Notes: a model not told the origin generated them from the letters alone. 64,000 nt of DNA from Evansella sp. AB-P1 (GCF_029688925.1 NZ_JARUKY010000012.1:1-64000), one strand, 5' to 3'. Positions 34,993 through 43,578 are shown, counted from the stretch's first letter. Numbers and translations: made by a program.

Positions 34993-35655
34993 ATGTATAA
35001 AAAAATTGTAATTCTGTTTATTACAATATTATCTTTTTCTATAGTGGCTGGGTGTTTGGGAAATGAAGAAAATGAAGGTTTTAGTGATGATAAGATGATT
35101 GGGTCTGTAATTGATGTTAAACACGAAGAAGAGATAGTAATGGTCAATACCTCTGAGTGGGAATACCGTGATGTTGAAAGTAACGATGAAGGGGAATTAT
35201 ATCTATATTATGCTGAATTATCTGCTGATAGTTTGATAAAAAAAGAAGATGGTTCTAACGTAAGCCTGCAAAATATTAAAGTAGGACAGAAAGTGTTGAT
35301 TCATCCCCCAAGAATAGATAAATTTGAAGGTCACGCAGAAGAAATTATCCTATTAGATATGACATATGAAGAAAAATACGAAGAGGTGCTATCCCATTTA
35401 AAGGATATATTAAATATTGTTGTCATTCATGAAAAGGGTCAAAGCTTATCTAATGAGATCATAACTGTGGGAATGGATATTGAACAACTAACAGCTGGGA
35501 GTTTTATAGAGTATTCAGAGGACTATGTTGTTGATTATAAGGAGGCTTTTGATCTGGAATCATTACCAGTTATTCTTGTTTCTAACAGTGAAGAGGTGTT
35601 ATTAAAGACAACTGATGTGGAAGAAGTAAATAGATTTTTTGAAGAGCTAGAATAA
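34993..35655 (+). CDS. Lipoprotein with DUF3221-like domain
   Basis: A 220-residue predicted lipoprotein with lipobox IVAGC and Cys21. Residues 32-115 (GSVIDVKHEEEIVMVN, then IKVGQKVLI) resemble the DUF3221 small beta-barrel domain of Bacillus lipoproteins. A C-terminal part of about 100 residues has no match I recognise. AAGGAGGGATTAT precedes the ATG. Function unknown; it is monocistronic. Confidence 0.72.
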   Translation: MYKKIVILFITILSFSIVAGCLGNEENEGFSDDKMIGSVIDVKHEEEIVMVNTSEWEYRDVESNDEGELYLYYAELSADSLIKKEDGSNVSLQNIKVGQKVLIHPPRIDKFEGHAEEIILLDMTYEEKYEEVLSHLKDILNIVVIHEKGQSLSNEIITVGMDIEQLTAGSFIEYSEDYVVDYKEAFDLESLPVILVSNSEEVLLKTTDVEEVNRFFEELE

Positions 35656-36022
35656 GACATTAAAATTAGAAATGAAGTCTAGTTTGTGGTTTTATTTCAT
35701 TTACCAGAAGGAAGATCATTAGGGCTGTGTTACGGTTATAAGTACAAAGTGTATAAAGCATTAAAACATTAAGTGGAGTTTAAAAAATAAATAACCAACC
35801 AAACAGTACTTTACTCTTGTCAGGTTATAAAGAATTGACTGGCTATATAAATAATCGATAAATAAGTGGACTCGGGAGAACCGTCCCCATGATTCTTTGT
35901 ACTTAAGGGAGTGGGCTTTTTCATACGGGAAACACGTAATTAAATGTATGCAATTGGACAGGTAATGGTACAATAATGATTAGGATATTTTACCAAATAA
36001 AAATATAAGGGGATTAGATCAA
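35656..36022. other. Intergenic region with repeat copy 8
   Basis: Nothing is seen apart from repeat copy 8 and the AAGGGGATTA ribosome binding site of the next gene. Confidence 0.45.
35866..35895. repeat. Dispersed palindromic repeat, copy 8
   Basis: GTGGACTCGGG, then AGAACCGTCCCC, then ATGATTC. The left half (GTGGACTCGGGAGAACCGT) is identical to that of copy 7. Confidence 0.8.
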
Positions 36023-36466
36023 TTGAGTAATTATGAAGAAAGAACAGATGTACCGGCAAATTTGAATGAATTAAAAAAGTCTATCAATAGAATGTCAAAT
36101 TGGCGGGAACGGATGGACGCTGTAGAAGAGCTAGGTAAGTGGAAAAGTAGAGAGACAATTGAATTGTTAAAGTACTGTGTGGCAGGTGATCCTGTTTATC
36201 CTGTAAAGGAAGCAGCTTATCGTCAACTACAGACTTTAGGCGAGAAGGTGGCAATGCCTGAACGGAAGGATCAAGAGGTAATTCCAGGGACGGAAAAAAT
36301 TCTTGTTCGAATTAAGAAAAGTTTACCAAAAGGTCATTCGTACGAAGACTTTAAAGAAAAAGTAAAAAAGATGAGATTGGACTTATATGATACTTATGAA
36401 GGAGAGAAAGGTGCAGGTTTTGATAAGTGGCTAGAGGAAGTGTGGTCAACATTGCCAGCAAAATAA
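36023..36466 (+). CDS. HEAT-repeat-like small protein
   Basis: A 147-residue soluble helical protein. Residues 25-75 (WRERMDAVEELGKWKSRETIELLKYC, then YPVKEAAYRQLQTLG) read as a pair of HEAT-type repeats, a protein-interaction fold. The C-terminal half is charged and helical. The TTG start at 36023 follows AAGGGGATTAGATCAA. It is probably co-transcribed with the small gene 46 bases downstream. Partner unknown. Confidence 0.72.
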   Translation: MSNYEERTDVPANLNELKKSINRMSNWRERMDAVEELGKWKSRETIELLKYCVAGDPVYPVKEAAYRQLQTLGEKVAMPERKDQEVIPGTEKILVRIKKSLPKGHSYEDFKEKVKKMRLDLYDTYEGEKGAGFDKWLEEVWSTLPAK

Positions 36467-36512
36467 GTGTGAAAGATTTTTCTGTAAAAAAGGGAAAGGA
36501 GCTACTAAAGGG

Positions 36513-36704
36513 ATGAAGTATTCACAGTTACAAATGCAACAGCTAATAAATAAAAATAAGGAATTGCAAACACGTTTGAAGGAGTTAATGTCTGAGCATG
36601 ACCTTGAGAAAATTTATGCTGTTAAAGCGTTGTACCATGCAGAGGTTGCAGATGGAGGAAAGTATCAGAAAGAATATCGTGCACTAGACTCACCTAAAAA
36701 GTAA
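36513..36704 (+). CDS. Small helical protein, 63 residues
   Basis: A 63-residue Lys/Glu/Gln-rich protein with a predicted N-terminal coiled coil (LQMQQLINKNKELQTRLKEL). AAAGGAG lies 12 bases upstream of the ATG. Repeat copy 9 starts ten bases after the stop. No family is recognised. Confidence 0.55.
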   Translation: MKYSQLQMQQLINKNKELQTRLKELMSEHDLEKIYAVKALYHAEVADGGKYQKEYRALDSPKK

Positions 36705-37152
36705 TTCTTATTTGAATTGTGGGGAGGGTTCTCACAATTCAAATTTTACGAATTTCGAGGTGTTTCTCTTCGTCTTAATTTAAAGGTTAAAAAGTAGTCA
36801 ATCTTGAATATATTAGACTAAATGATCCGAACCTTTGCGAACATAGAAATCCTTTCGTTTCCTTAATTATCTAAATCTGCCCCTTTAAACCACCTCTGAC
36901 TAAATTAATTGTCCATGACTCTTTGATATGAACTGGTTTTACTTAGCTCACTTGTCAAGAACACCAATTCTCCCATCCTAGTAGGTAAAGTAGGAGCTGG
37001 TCCGTTAGGTATAGGACAAATACTTTAATAAATAATTTTTCACGTACCGTAGTTATTTTAGAAAAAAAATATAAAATATAAATCATCAAAAGAGTTGAAA
37101 CTTTATCTTAATTTATTCGTAAGTAAATAGAGATAGGAGAGGGGTTGAATGT
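36705..37152. other. Intergenic region with repeat copy 9
   Basis: No gene is seen. It contains repeat copy 9 near the left end; the rest is unassigned AT-rich sequence up to the GATAGGAGAGG ribosome binding site of the DUF2207 gene. Confidence 0.45.
36714..36740. repeat. Dispersed palindromic repeat, copy 9
   Basis: Perfect 7-bp arms GAATTGT and ACAATTC flank GGGGAGGGTTCTC. Both arms differ from copy 2 (GAATCAT/ATGATTC) at matching positions, i.e. compensatory changes that keep the stem. The core has one base changed (ACGG to AGGG). Confidence 0.85.
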
Positions 37153-38868
37153 ATGTTTAAGCGAATGATCTTTGCTTTTGTTTTTATTGTATTTCTTTTT
37201 GTGCCTTTGCAGGTGTTTGCAGTGGATTACAACATAGATGATGTGGAGATTGATGCTTTTTTGCAGTCAGATGGGAATGTATCTGTGCAGGAACGGCATA
37301 CTTATTCCTTTGATGGTGAGTTTGGCGGTATAATACGTGAGCTTGTTCCGAAAGAGGGAACAGACATAGTATACGTGGAAGCTTTTGAAAGAGGTACGTC
37401 ATTAGAAATTGAAGTGAATGACCATGAATATCGTATTCATCGTGCTGGTGAGGATGAAACGATTGTTGTGGATCTTTTTTACGAGATTCATCAGGGAGTA
37501 GCTGTTCATAAAGATGTGGGGGAGTTTTATTGGCCCTTTTTTGATCGAAGAAATTCATCTACGTATGATAACTTAACGATCAATGTTTTTCCTCCAGAGA
37601 CTACCTCAAATGTGATTGTTTTAGGGTATGATGAGGCATTTGAAAAAGAAGTTTTGCTAGAGGATGGTCATGTACAATTCCAGTACGGAAGAGTTCCTAG
37701 CAATACAAACGGTGATATTCGTGTTGCCTATGACGCTGAGCTGTTTGGAGAGGCTTCGGTTACCTCTAACAACGTAGTGGGTCCAAAAATTGAGGAAGAT
37801 AAGGAACAAATATTGGCTGCAGCTGCTGCAAGACAGGAAAGAAGGGAAGCTTTTTCGGCGATTGGTTTTGTCATTGTTCCTCTTTTTACGTTAATGCTTT
37901 TAGTCATCGCTTTATGGACGTGGATGCAAGCGAAAGGGAAGAGAAATGCGATTTTACGAGAAATAGGAGATAGAAAAGGTTTACTACCAAAACAAGTGTT
38001 ATCTTTACCAGCTACGATATATTATACTCATTTCCAACGGCTTACTCCGGAGATGGTCGGAGCTGCATTGTTAGATTTAGTGAGAAAAGGTCATGTAAAA
38101 AAGCTTGATGATTATCGTTTTCAATTAGTGAATAGAGAAGGTCTTCATCGTCATGAGCAAAGACTTGTCAGATGGTTATTTGATGAAATCGGAACGGATG
38201 ATATTTTTAGTTTTGAAGAGTTAGAGGAATATACAAAGAAGAAAAAGAATCAGACGATTTATCAGGAGTATTACAGCCAATGGCATAATGAAATACGGAA
38301 AGAAGTAAGGGAAGCAGATTTATATGAAAACAAAACAGCCCTTCGTGTAACAATGGTGTTAATTGGCATTATGTTTATGCTACTTAGTTTTTTGTTTATC
38401 GCTTCTGGGTTGTTTTCTTTGTTTAGTTGGTCTCTTATGCTGTTTATTGCCTATTTGATTTTTGGTATTGGCTACCGCCCGAAAACATATGAAGGTGCTA
38501 AGATTTCTTATGAGTGGAGTTTGTTTAAAAAAGAAGTTAGTCATATGAAAGATAAGGATTGGGTCCGATTATCAGAGGATGATAAGATGAGAACGTTTAT
38601 CTATAGACTTGGGATTAATGATAAAAGTCTTCAAGAGCAATCGGAAGCAACTACGAAGAGTTTTCAACAACCAGTGAATAATCAGTTTGGTCAACCAAGC
38701 ACCGCATATGGTTTTGATCCTACTTGGTTTGTCATAGGTGGGGTGGCAACCTCGAGTTTCCAGTCTGCTCAAAAAGATACCACACCTTCAACAACCAGTG
38801 ATTCTGGCAGTACCTTTACTGGTGGTGGCGGTATCGGAGGCGGCGGCGGTGGCTCCGGCGCATTTTGA
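37153..38868 (+). CDS. DUF2207 membrane protein (YciQ-like)
   Basis: A 571-residue protein. It has a signal peptide (1-23), an extracytoplasmic DUF2207 beta domain (about 24-215, with HTYSFDGEFGGIIRELV), a membrane helix near 235-257, a cytoplasmic part, two more helices near 395-440 and a cytoplasmic tail ending in the glycine-rich GGGGIGGGGGGSGAF. This layout is characteristic of the family, whose role is unknown. The stop codon TGA is formed by the first bases of a dispersed repeat (TTTTGATTCG), so the natural C-terminus may have been altered. Confidence 0.88.
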   Translation: MFKRMIFAFVFIVFLFVPLQVFAVDYNIDDVEIDAFLQSDGNVSVQERHTYSFDGEFGGIIRELVPKEGTDIVYVEAFERGTSLEIEVNDHEYRIHRAGEDETIVVDLFYEIHQGVAVHKDVGEFYWPFFDRRNSSTYDNLTINVFPPETTSNVIVLGYDEAFEKEVLLEDGHVQFQYGRVPSNTNGDIRVAYDAELFGEASVTSNNVVGPKIEEDKEQILAAAAARQERREAFSAIGFVIVPLFTLMLLVIALWTWMQAKGKRNAILREIGDRKGLLPKQVLSLPATIYYTHFQRLTPEMVGAALLDLVRKGHVKKLDDYRFQLVNREGLHRHEQRLVRWLFDEIGTDDIFSFEELEEYTKKKKNQTIYQEYYSQWHNEIRKEVREADLYENKTALRVTMVLIGIMFMLLSFLFIASGLFSLFSWSLMLFIAYLIFGIGYRPKTYEGAKISYEWSLFKKEVSHMKDKDWVRLSEDDKMRTFIYRLGINDKSLQEQSEATTKSFQQPVNNQFGQPSTAYGFDPTWFVIGGVATSSFQSAQKDTTPSTTSDSGSTFTGGGGIGGGGGGSGAF

Positions 38869-38931
38869 TTCGTGGGGACGGTTCTAATGAGTCGAAAGAT
38901 AATACGACTTACTAGAACCGCCCCTTTCAAC
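38867..38931. repeat. Dispersed palindromic repeat, copy 10 (inverted pair)
   Basis: A plus-orientation half (GATTCGTGGGGACGGTTCT, then AATGAGTCG) is followed by an inverted half (CGACTTACTAGAACCG, then CCCCTTTC). Together they make a hairpin of about 60 bases that begins inside the DUF2207 stop codon. Confidence 0.85.
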
Positions 38932-38944
38932 CAAGGAGGTGGGT

Positions 38945-39133
38945 ATGTTGGATAAGGGTAATCTTGTTAGGTTTTTACTAACGGTTATTCTAGCTGCTAT
39001 CCTTGCTGAGGTTATTTTCTTAACAATCGAAAGTAACATATTTAGACCAATCCTAATGTTTGTTGCTTTTTTTGTTATTGCTATGACAGTCAATTTTAAA
39101 TCAAAGTCTAATGTAGACAAAGATATGAAATAG
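38945..39133 (+). CDS. Small membrane protein, 62 residues
   Basis: A 62-residue protein with two predicted membrane helices (about residues 8-28 and 33-51) and a charged tail. AAGGAGG six bases before the ATG fixes the start, two codons inside the longer frame. It follows repeat copy 10 directly. No family is recognised. Confidence 0.6.
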   Translation: MLDKGNLVRFLLTVILAAILAEVIFLTIESNIFRPILMFVAFFVIAMTVNFKSKSNVDKDMK

Positions 39134-39365
39134 ATTTGGCACGCAAGGTCGCTGAAGTCCATATTGCGATTGGTTTCGTTAGCAGGTCAAATATGTTCAA
39201 AATGCAAGAATTATGGTTTCGTATCACGATGTATTTTGGTTGAAAGTAGGGGAGTGCTCTACTATTCTTAGGTGCTATTATTGGAATATTTTTTTGGATT
39301 TTATAAAATAAAACTATGGTTTAGCAAACAAAATTTAATTGTAAGACAGTACGGACGGACCCACG

Positions 39366-39396
39366 AGTGACTCAGAAGAACCGTCCCTATGATTTC
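39366..39396. repeat. Dispersed palindromic repeat, copy 11
   Basis: GTGACTCAG, then AAGAACCGTCCC, then TATGATTTC. On the minus strand its start supplies the stop codon TAG of the DUF2179 gene. Confidence 0.82.
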
Positions 39397-39905
39397 TTTT
39401 TCATGGCTTTTAGCATGTGTCCGCCTTTAAATTTCCGTGGTTCATAAGAAATGATAAATGCATTTGGTTCATATTTTTCAATGGTATTTAGTAGTTTTTC
39501 TTCTAGACTTCTTTTTGTTAATATTTGAAGTTGATAACGAACACTGTCTTTCCCCATTCCTTCAAATACAGTAACACCGAATCCACTCTCTCTTAGATGG
39601 GCAACAAGGCCTGAATTCATATTTATTAAATTGACAGTGAGAGTTGTATATCCTAAAGCAAGTTTATTTTCAATATAACCACCTAAATAGATTCCTGCTG
39701 AAAAACCTAATGCATATATAAGCATTTCAGCAATGCTTTGCTCACCGCTTAGGACAATGGATAATCCAAACACATAAATTAAAGCTTCAAGAAATCCAAA
39801 AACAGAAGCAATCATGCTCATATTTTTAACAACAAAGATAATTCGAAGAGATAAAATCGGTACTAATACAATTTGTAATAAGAATATTAAAAGGATACTG
39901 GACAT
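39387..39905 (-). CDS. DUF2179/UPF0316 membrane protein (YebE-like)
   Basis: A 172-residue protein. Three N-terminal membrane helices (residues 5-80, with the family segment LSLRIIFVVKN) are followed by a cytoplasmic DUF2179 domain (about 100-172: GFGVTVFEGMGKDSVRYQLQ and PNAFIISYEPRKFKGG). Related YitT-type proteins use this domain for ligand binding, but the ligand is unknown. ATG at 39905 is chosen; a TTG two codons upstream is possible. The stop lies in repeat copy 11. Confidence 0.88.
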   Translation of the reverse strand: MSSILLIFLLQIVLVPILSLRIIFVVKNMSMIASVFGFLEALIYVFGLSIVLSGEQSIAEMLIYALGFSAGIYLGGYIENKLALGYTTLTVNLINMNSGLVAHLRESGFGVTVFEGMGKDSVRYQLQILTKRSLEEKLLNTIEKYEPNAFIISYEPRKFKGGHMLKAMKKKS

Positions 39906-40288
39906 AAGCAATCATACTTTCTTTTCAGGTTAGTAATCGTAATTTGTCATTATCGTACTTTTAGGATTGCCAATACTACGAAAAACATGAGTAAACAGCA
40001 CTAGTGACATAATCATTTTGTAATAAATAACTAGATTTGTTTATGGAAATTGGTTTTCATTATTGTGGTGTAAGTGAATTTCAACATTTGTGAATTATAA
40101 ATATAGTGGATGAACAGGCGAAATTACATAATATTTAACATTTAAAATATTCTCATAATTATTATGTTAAAATATGTTTAAAAGAATTTAATAAAATAAT
40201 AAACAGTTGATAAATAACAAAGTGGAGAAGATTATACGCGTTCTTATTCAACGAAGGTCATGAAGATAATGAAAAGAGGTCGAATTAA
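39906..40288. other. Divergent intergenic region
   Basis: Nothing beyond AT-rich promoter-like sequence is seen between the divergently oriented DUF2179 gene and the small membrane protein gene. Confidence 0.4.
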
Positions 40289-40504
40289 ATGAATAAAAAA
40301 ATGGGTTTGTTTTGGTTATTCTTTATCATTCTATTGATTTTAAATTATTATGTTTATCGATTTATTGTTAAATATATTTATCAATTTATAGGTCAGACAT
40401 GGTTAGACTTTACTAATATCATGGTTATATTAATTTTTTTAATTATTGTAATCCCATTAACGGCATATTTATCTGAAAAACTAGCTAAACTATCCTTCAC
40501 TTAG
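40289..40504 (+). CDS. Small membrane protein, 71 residues
   Basis: A 71-residue protein with two predicted membrane helices (about 5-25 and 42-62). AAAAGAGGTCG precedes the ATG. Its stop is four bases before repeat copy 12. No family is recognised. Confidence 0.55.
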   Translation: MNKKMGLFWLFFIILLILNYYVYRFIVKYIYQFIGQTWLDFTNIMVILIFLIIVIPLTAYLSEKLAKLSFT

Positions 40505-40508
40505 GGTT

Positions 40509-40572
40509 TGAATGGTGACGGTTTTTGTGAGTCGATAGTATAAATGACTCACAAGAACCGTCCCTACGATTC
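40509..40572. repeat. Dispersed palindromic repeat, copy 12 (inverted pair)
   Basis: The plus half (GAATGGTGACGG, then TTTTTGTGAGTC) and the inverted half (GACTCACAAGAACCGTCCC, then TACGATTC) form a hairpin of about 64 bases between two convergent genes. The right part provides the stop codon of the minus-strand gene. Confidence 0.87.
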
Positions 40573-41385
40573 ATCTTTATACACAAGCTTCTGGTAATAA
40601 TTAGCCATGGTGAGAAAGAGGAGGTACTTTAGTGGAAAAACTAGTGGTGTTTTCACTTTATACAAGTTGCTTTTAATTAGAATGAAATCAGTTACTATCA
40701 TTAATAAAAGAGATTTCATTTTAGATATAAAATCTCCAGTTTTAGTCCACCAAGAAATGAGAAAGGAAATGGGTAGAATAATAATTGGTGCGAACTTAAT
40801 GTGATTATTTAAAGTGCCTGTACCATAACGGATTTGTTTTAACAAAGCGAAAGCAAAGGTCATATTCATCCAAGTGACTTGAACCATATTGAAATAGGAA
40901 AAAAACAAAATTCTTGGATTTTTATTTTTTAATTCTTTGTACCATTTATCATTAATCATAAATGACAGGAAGGTTAGGAGAAAAGTGTATGTTGTTCGCC
41001 ACCAATTTTTTTCGAAAATGGATAACATAATAAACATCTTTTCAATTAACGATAAGCAAAGACAAAAAAATAATTTATATTTCCATCCTAGTTGAAAAGC
41101 CGTTATAAAAAGGGCAGTAACAGGAACATAAAAATATTGAGAAAGTACTGCTCCAATCATGTTATCAAATTCTTTTCGTTTAAAAATTTTAGGACGATAA
41201 ATATAGCCTTTAAAGAGAACAGCAATAAAATATTCGAAAATATAGGCTAAACCGGCAAAGTTCATTAATAATACATAATGATTTTTCCTATCTTTACTTT
41301 TGTAAAACGTTAAAATTACCATAATTAAATGAATGATGCCCAATATGATGTATGGGTATTTTTTATTATGTTGTTGAAGTCTCAT
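40564..41385 (-). CDS. Polytopic membrane protein (CBO0543-like)
   Basis: A 273-residue protein with seven to eight predicted membrane helices and many aromatic residues. It resembles the CBO0543-type integral membrane proteins of Bacillus and Clostridium, of unknown function; I hold this loosely. GGGAGTG precedes the ATG. The codons GAA TCG TAG at its end lie within repeat copy 12, as in the DUF2179 gene. Confidence 0.65.
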   Translation of the reverse strand: MRLQQHNKKYPYIILGIIHLIMVILTFYKSKDRKNHYVLLMNFAGLAYIFEYFIAVLFKGYIYRPKIFKRKEFDNMIGAVLSQYFYVPVTALFITAFQLGWKYKLFFCLCLSLIEKMFIMLSIFEKNWWRTTYTFLLTFLSFMINDKWYKELKNKNPRILFFSYFNMVQVTWMNMTFAFALLKQIRYGTGTLNNHIKFAPIIILPISFLISWWTKTGDFISKMKSLLLMIVTDFILIKSNLYKVKTPLVFPLKYLLFLTMANYYQKLVYKDES

Positions 41386-41789
41386 ACAACGAATGCACTC
41401 CCTAGCTTACTCCACACTAATAAAGAATTAAACAATTCAACTTTTACGGGTGTACAATTACAAAAATGTTATCTTCAATTTATAAATAGGGTTTGTATAA
41501 TTAAAAGTATTATACTTTTCATTGGCACGGGGACGGTTCTGGTGAGTCAATATCACAAATGACTCAGCAGAACCGTCCCCATGGATGACATTGAGTAAAA
41601 AGCATTATATAATCATTGGATATTTATAGAAAAAGATTCCTTACTTTTCTCTTGGATTATTTGAAGAGTGTCGGAATTAATCATTATTACACCTTTTATT
41701 TTTCGCTAGTAACCATCTTTTAATAATTTTCCGGAAATTTGGTATTTAGCAAGAAAGAAATTTTATACAATAAACCTAGGAGGAATCGA
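41386..41789. other. Intergenic region with repeat copy 13
   Basis: No gene is seen. It contains repeat copy 13 and ends in the AGGAGGAATCG ribosome binding site of a frameshifted gene. Confidence 0.45.
41526..41587. repeat. Dispersed palindromic repeat, copy 13 (full inverted pair)
   Basis: CACGGGGACGGTTCT, GGTGAGTCA, a short loop, then TGACTCAGCAGAACCGTCCC and CATGG. It is the longest and most regular hairpin of the family and the last copy in the window. Confidence 0.9.
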
Positions 41790-42239
41790 TGTTTCATAAA
41801 AGTATAAAACAATTACACCTCTTTATAGCAACTATTTCAACAATTTCAGTCCTTTGGTTTTTCTTTTTGGAAGTACATTCATGAACCTATTTATAGTAGT
41901 AAACTTTTCGTTTTACTCTGGTTAACCTTTCTATTACATTTCTTTACGTTCGGAAGTAAATACTTCATTCAGATAAGCTCTTTTTTATTTGCCTTTGTTT
42001 CAGGTGTATACGGTTATACGCATTATGTTTACGATACAAATTCTTTTTCTAACGCTATTTATTCAACCATTCGCTTATTTTTACTAAATGTGGATGTTGA
42101 ACCGTTCGTAACGGAATCTGGTACCCATTTTTTATCATTGCCACTCCCAATAGATTACGGGGAATATTCTTTACTAGTGAAATTAATGTATCTAATGAAT
42201 ATATACACAACGTGGAGGATGAAATTATGGATGTGAATG
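41790..42239 (+). pseudogene. Frameshifted membrane protein, ion-channel-like N-terminus
   Basis: A good ribosome binding site (CTAGGAGGAATCG) and ATG at 41790 open about 27 codons (MFHKSIKQLHLFIATIS, then VLWFFF). The frame breaks in the run TTTTTCTTTTTGG near 41865. In the next frame the protein continues for about 120 residues: YIHEPIYSSKLFVLLWL, then FSNAIYSTIRLFLLNVDVEP, then LVKLMYLMNIYTTW. The second part resembles the N-terminal region of large potassium-channel/TrkA-N-type proteins, but the rest is missing. The family call is from memory of the pattern; the frameshift is directly visible. Confidence 0.5.
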
Positions 42240-42607
42240 TAAAAGAACATTTGAAAGAGTTAGAAGAAAGACATATAGGACTTGAAGTTCGTAAAAGTAA
42301 TGAAGAATTAGATAAAATACTTGCAGACGATTTTTTTGAAATAGGTAGTTCAGGCTATATGTACGATAAAAAAGAGTGCCTTGAAACAGGTGTTGTTTTA
42401 ACTGAAATGTCTCTACATAATTATGAAATATATCCATTAGCATCAGATGTGGTTTTATCAACTTATTTTATAGTAGATAAAACAAGGAGCCGTAATTCAC
42501 TTCGCAGCTCTATTTGGAAATTTAAGGAAGGGAGATGGCAATTATATTTCCATCAAGGTACTATATCCCCTTTACAATTAAAAGAGGTTCTTAATTCTAT
42601 CGAATGA
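42227..42607 (+). CDS. DUF4440 / SnoaL-like protein
   Basis: A 126-residue NTF2-like protein. The N-terminal helix HLKELEERHIGLEVRKSNEELDKILADDFFEIGSSG and the end SSIWKFKEGRWQLYFHQGT are typical of the DUF4440 family, mostly uncharacterised or polyketide-cyclase-like. The ATG at 42227 is set by GGAGG eight bases upstream. Its start lies inside the tail of the frameshifted gene. Confidence 0.85.
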   Translation: MDVNVKEHLKELEERHIGLEVRKSNEELDKILADDFFEIGSSGYMYDKKECLETGVVLTEMSLHNYEIYPLASDVVLSTYFIVDKTRSRNSLRSSIWKFKEGRWQLYFHQGTISPLQLKEVLNSIE

Positions 42608-42787
42608 ACACTCTGATATTGTTGTTAACGTTTCATAAATAATGAGACTTACAAATCTAAGGGGCTATATTAAGTCTTCAGAATGCCGTTATTATTTAAT
42701 TACTTGTACTAATTGAGTATTTCTTTGCACATTTTTCCAGTTTGATGCAAGATTTAAGTAAGCAAAATCCTTATAATATCAATAAAA

Positions 42788-42824
42788 ATTACTAGTCCCA
42801 TTAGCTAGATATGGGACTAGTAAT
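42788..42824. terminator. Perfect 14-bp hairpin
   Basis: ATTACTAGTCCCAT (42788-42801) and ATGGGACTAGTAAT (42811-42824) are perfectly complementary around a 9-base loop. There is no T-run on either side, so it may be a weak terminator between convergent genes. Confidence 0.6.
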
Positions 42825-42886
42825 TATAGTTCTATTTGTATTTTTCTCCACAAGAACGGAGGTTCATCATTTAGATGACCCTTCTT

Positions 42887-43168
42887 TTATTTTTTTATGG
42901 TGTACCCTAAGGCTATTAATGTTTTAATTGTTTCTGTTACTGTTATTTGATCGTAGTCTTTTTCCGATTCGGATAACTTGTCATAGGGCACCAGACTAGG
43001 GTGTTCCTTTCTTATATCGTCCCGTTTTGGGCCATATTGCCAACCATCGGAAATCCGTTGTGCTGACCAATTTTCAAGTATATTTTTTGCAAGTACTTCT
43101 GTCACGTTTTTAATTTCCTTCGATAAATTTATATTACTAGTATCAATTGGATTAGGCTTGTATGTCAT
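42887..43168 (-). CDS. RyR-domain protein
   Basis: A 93-residue protein consisting almost entirely of one RyR domain (PF02026): WSAQRISDGWQYGPKRDD, then HPSLVPYDKLSESEKDYDQ, then TLIALGYTI. This domain was first seen in eukaryotic ryanodine receptors and occurs in bacteria, phages and archaea with unclear role, possibly ligand or nucleotide binding. The ATG at 43168 follows GAGAGGAAAG; the longer frame to 43207 lacks a ribosome binding site. It has no operon partner: it lies between a DUF4440 gene and yjcZ. Confidence 0.9.
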   Translation of the reverse strand: MTYKPNPIDTSNINLSKEIKNVTEVLAKNILENWSAQRISDGWQYGPKRDDIRKEHPSLVPYDKLSESEKDYDQITVTETIKTLIALGYTIKK

Positions 43169-43354
43169 GTTTTCTTTCCTCTCTAATGATGTGAATAGGG
43201 AAATCATTCATGCTAAATATATTTATTTTAACTCTTCCCGTCTGGGCATATTCGACAAAAACTGCTAAAATCCTTTCCTCTATATGTATTCAAACATAGT
43301 TGACATTGAACTTTCCATTGTTCCCTGTCCTACTGTTTCCTAAAGAAAACAAAA

Positions 43355-43375
43355 AAGGGGAGTTTTTCTCCCCTT
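43355..43375 (-). terminator. Terminator of yjcZ
   Basis: AAGGGGAG and CTCCCCTT form an 8-bp stem around TTTTT. On the minus strand a T-run follows. Confidence 0.9.
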
Positions 43376-43386
43376 ATAATGTCATA

Positions 43387-43578
43387 TTAAAATGCAGTAA
43401 CTGCTGTTCCAATGATTACAAGCAGGATGAAAAGTACAAGAACTAGTGCGAAGCCACCAGCAAAACCACTTCCTTGGCTTGCACCGCATCCTACACCGGC
43501 AGTAGGGTAACCATAACCAGCTACTGGTGCACCGTATGCTCCTGCAAATCCACCTGTTGGACTTCCGTATCCGTACAT
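43387..43578 (-). CDS. yjcZ: YjcZ-family sporulation-associated small protein
   Basis: A 63-residue YjcZ-type peptide. A Gly/Tyr/Pro-rich head (MYGYGSPTGGFAGAYG) is followed by the invariant hydrophobic helix FALVLVLFILLVIIGTA. Such proteins are abundant in spore formers and often associated with the spore. GAAGGAGTG precedes the ATG. Its presence supports a sporulating Bacillaceae host. Confidence 0.93.
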   Translation of the reverse strand: MYGYGSPTGGFAGAYGAPVAGYGYPTAGVGCGASQGSGFAGGFALVLVLFILLVIIGTAVTAF

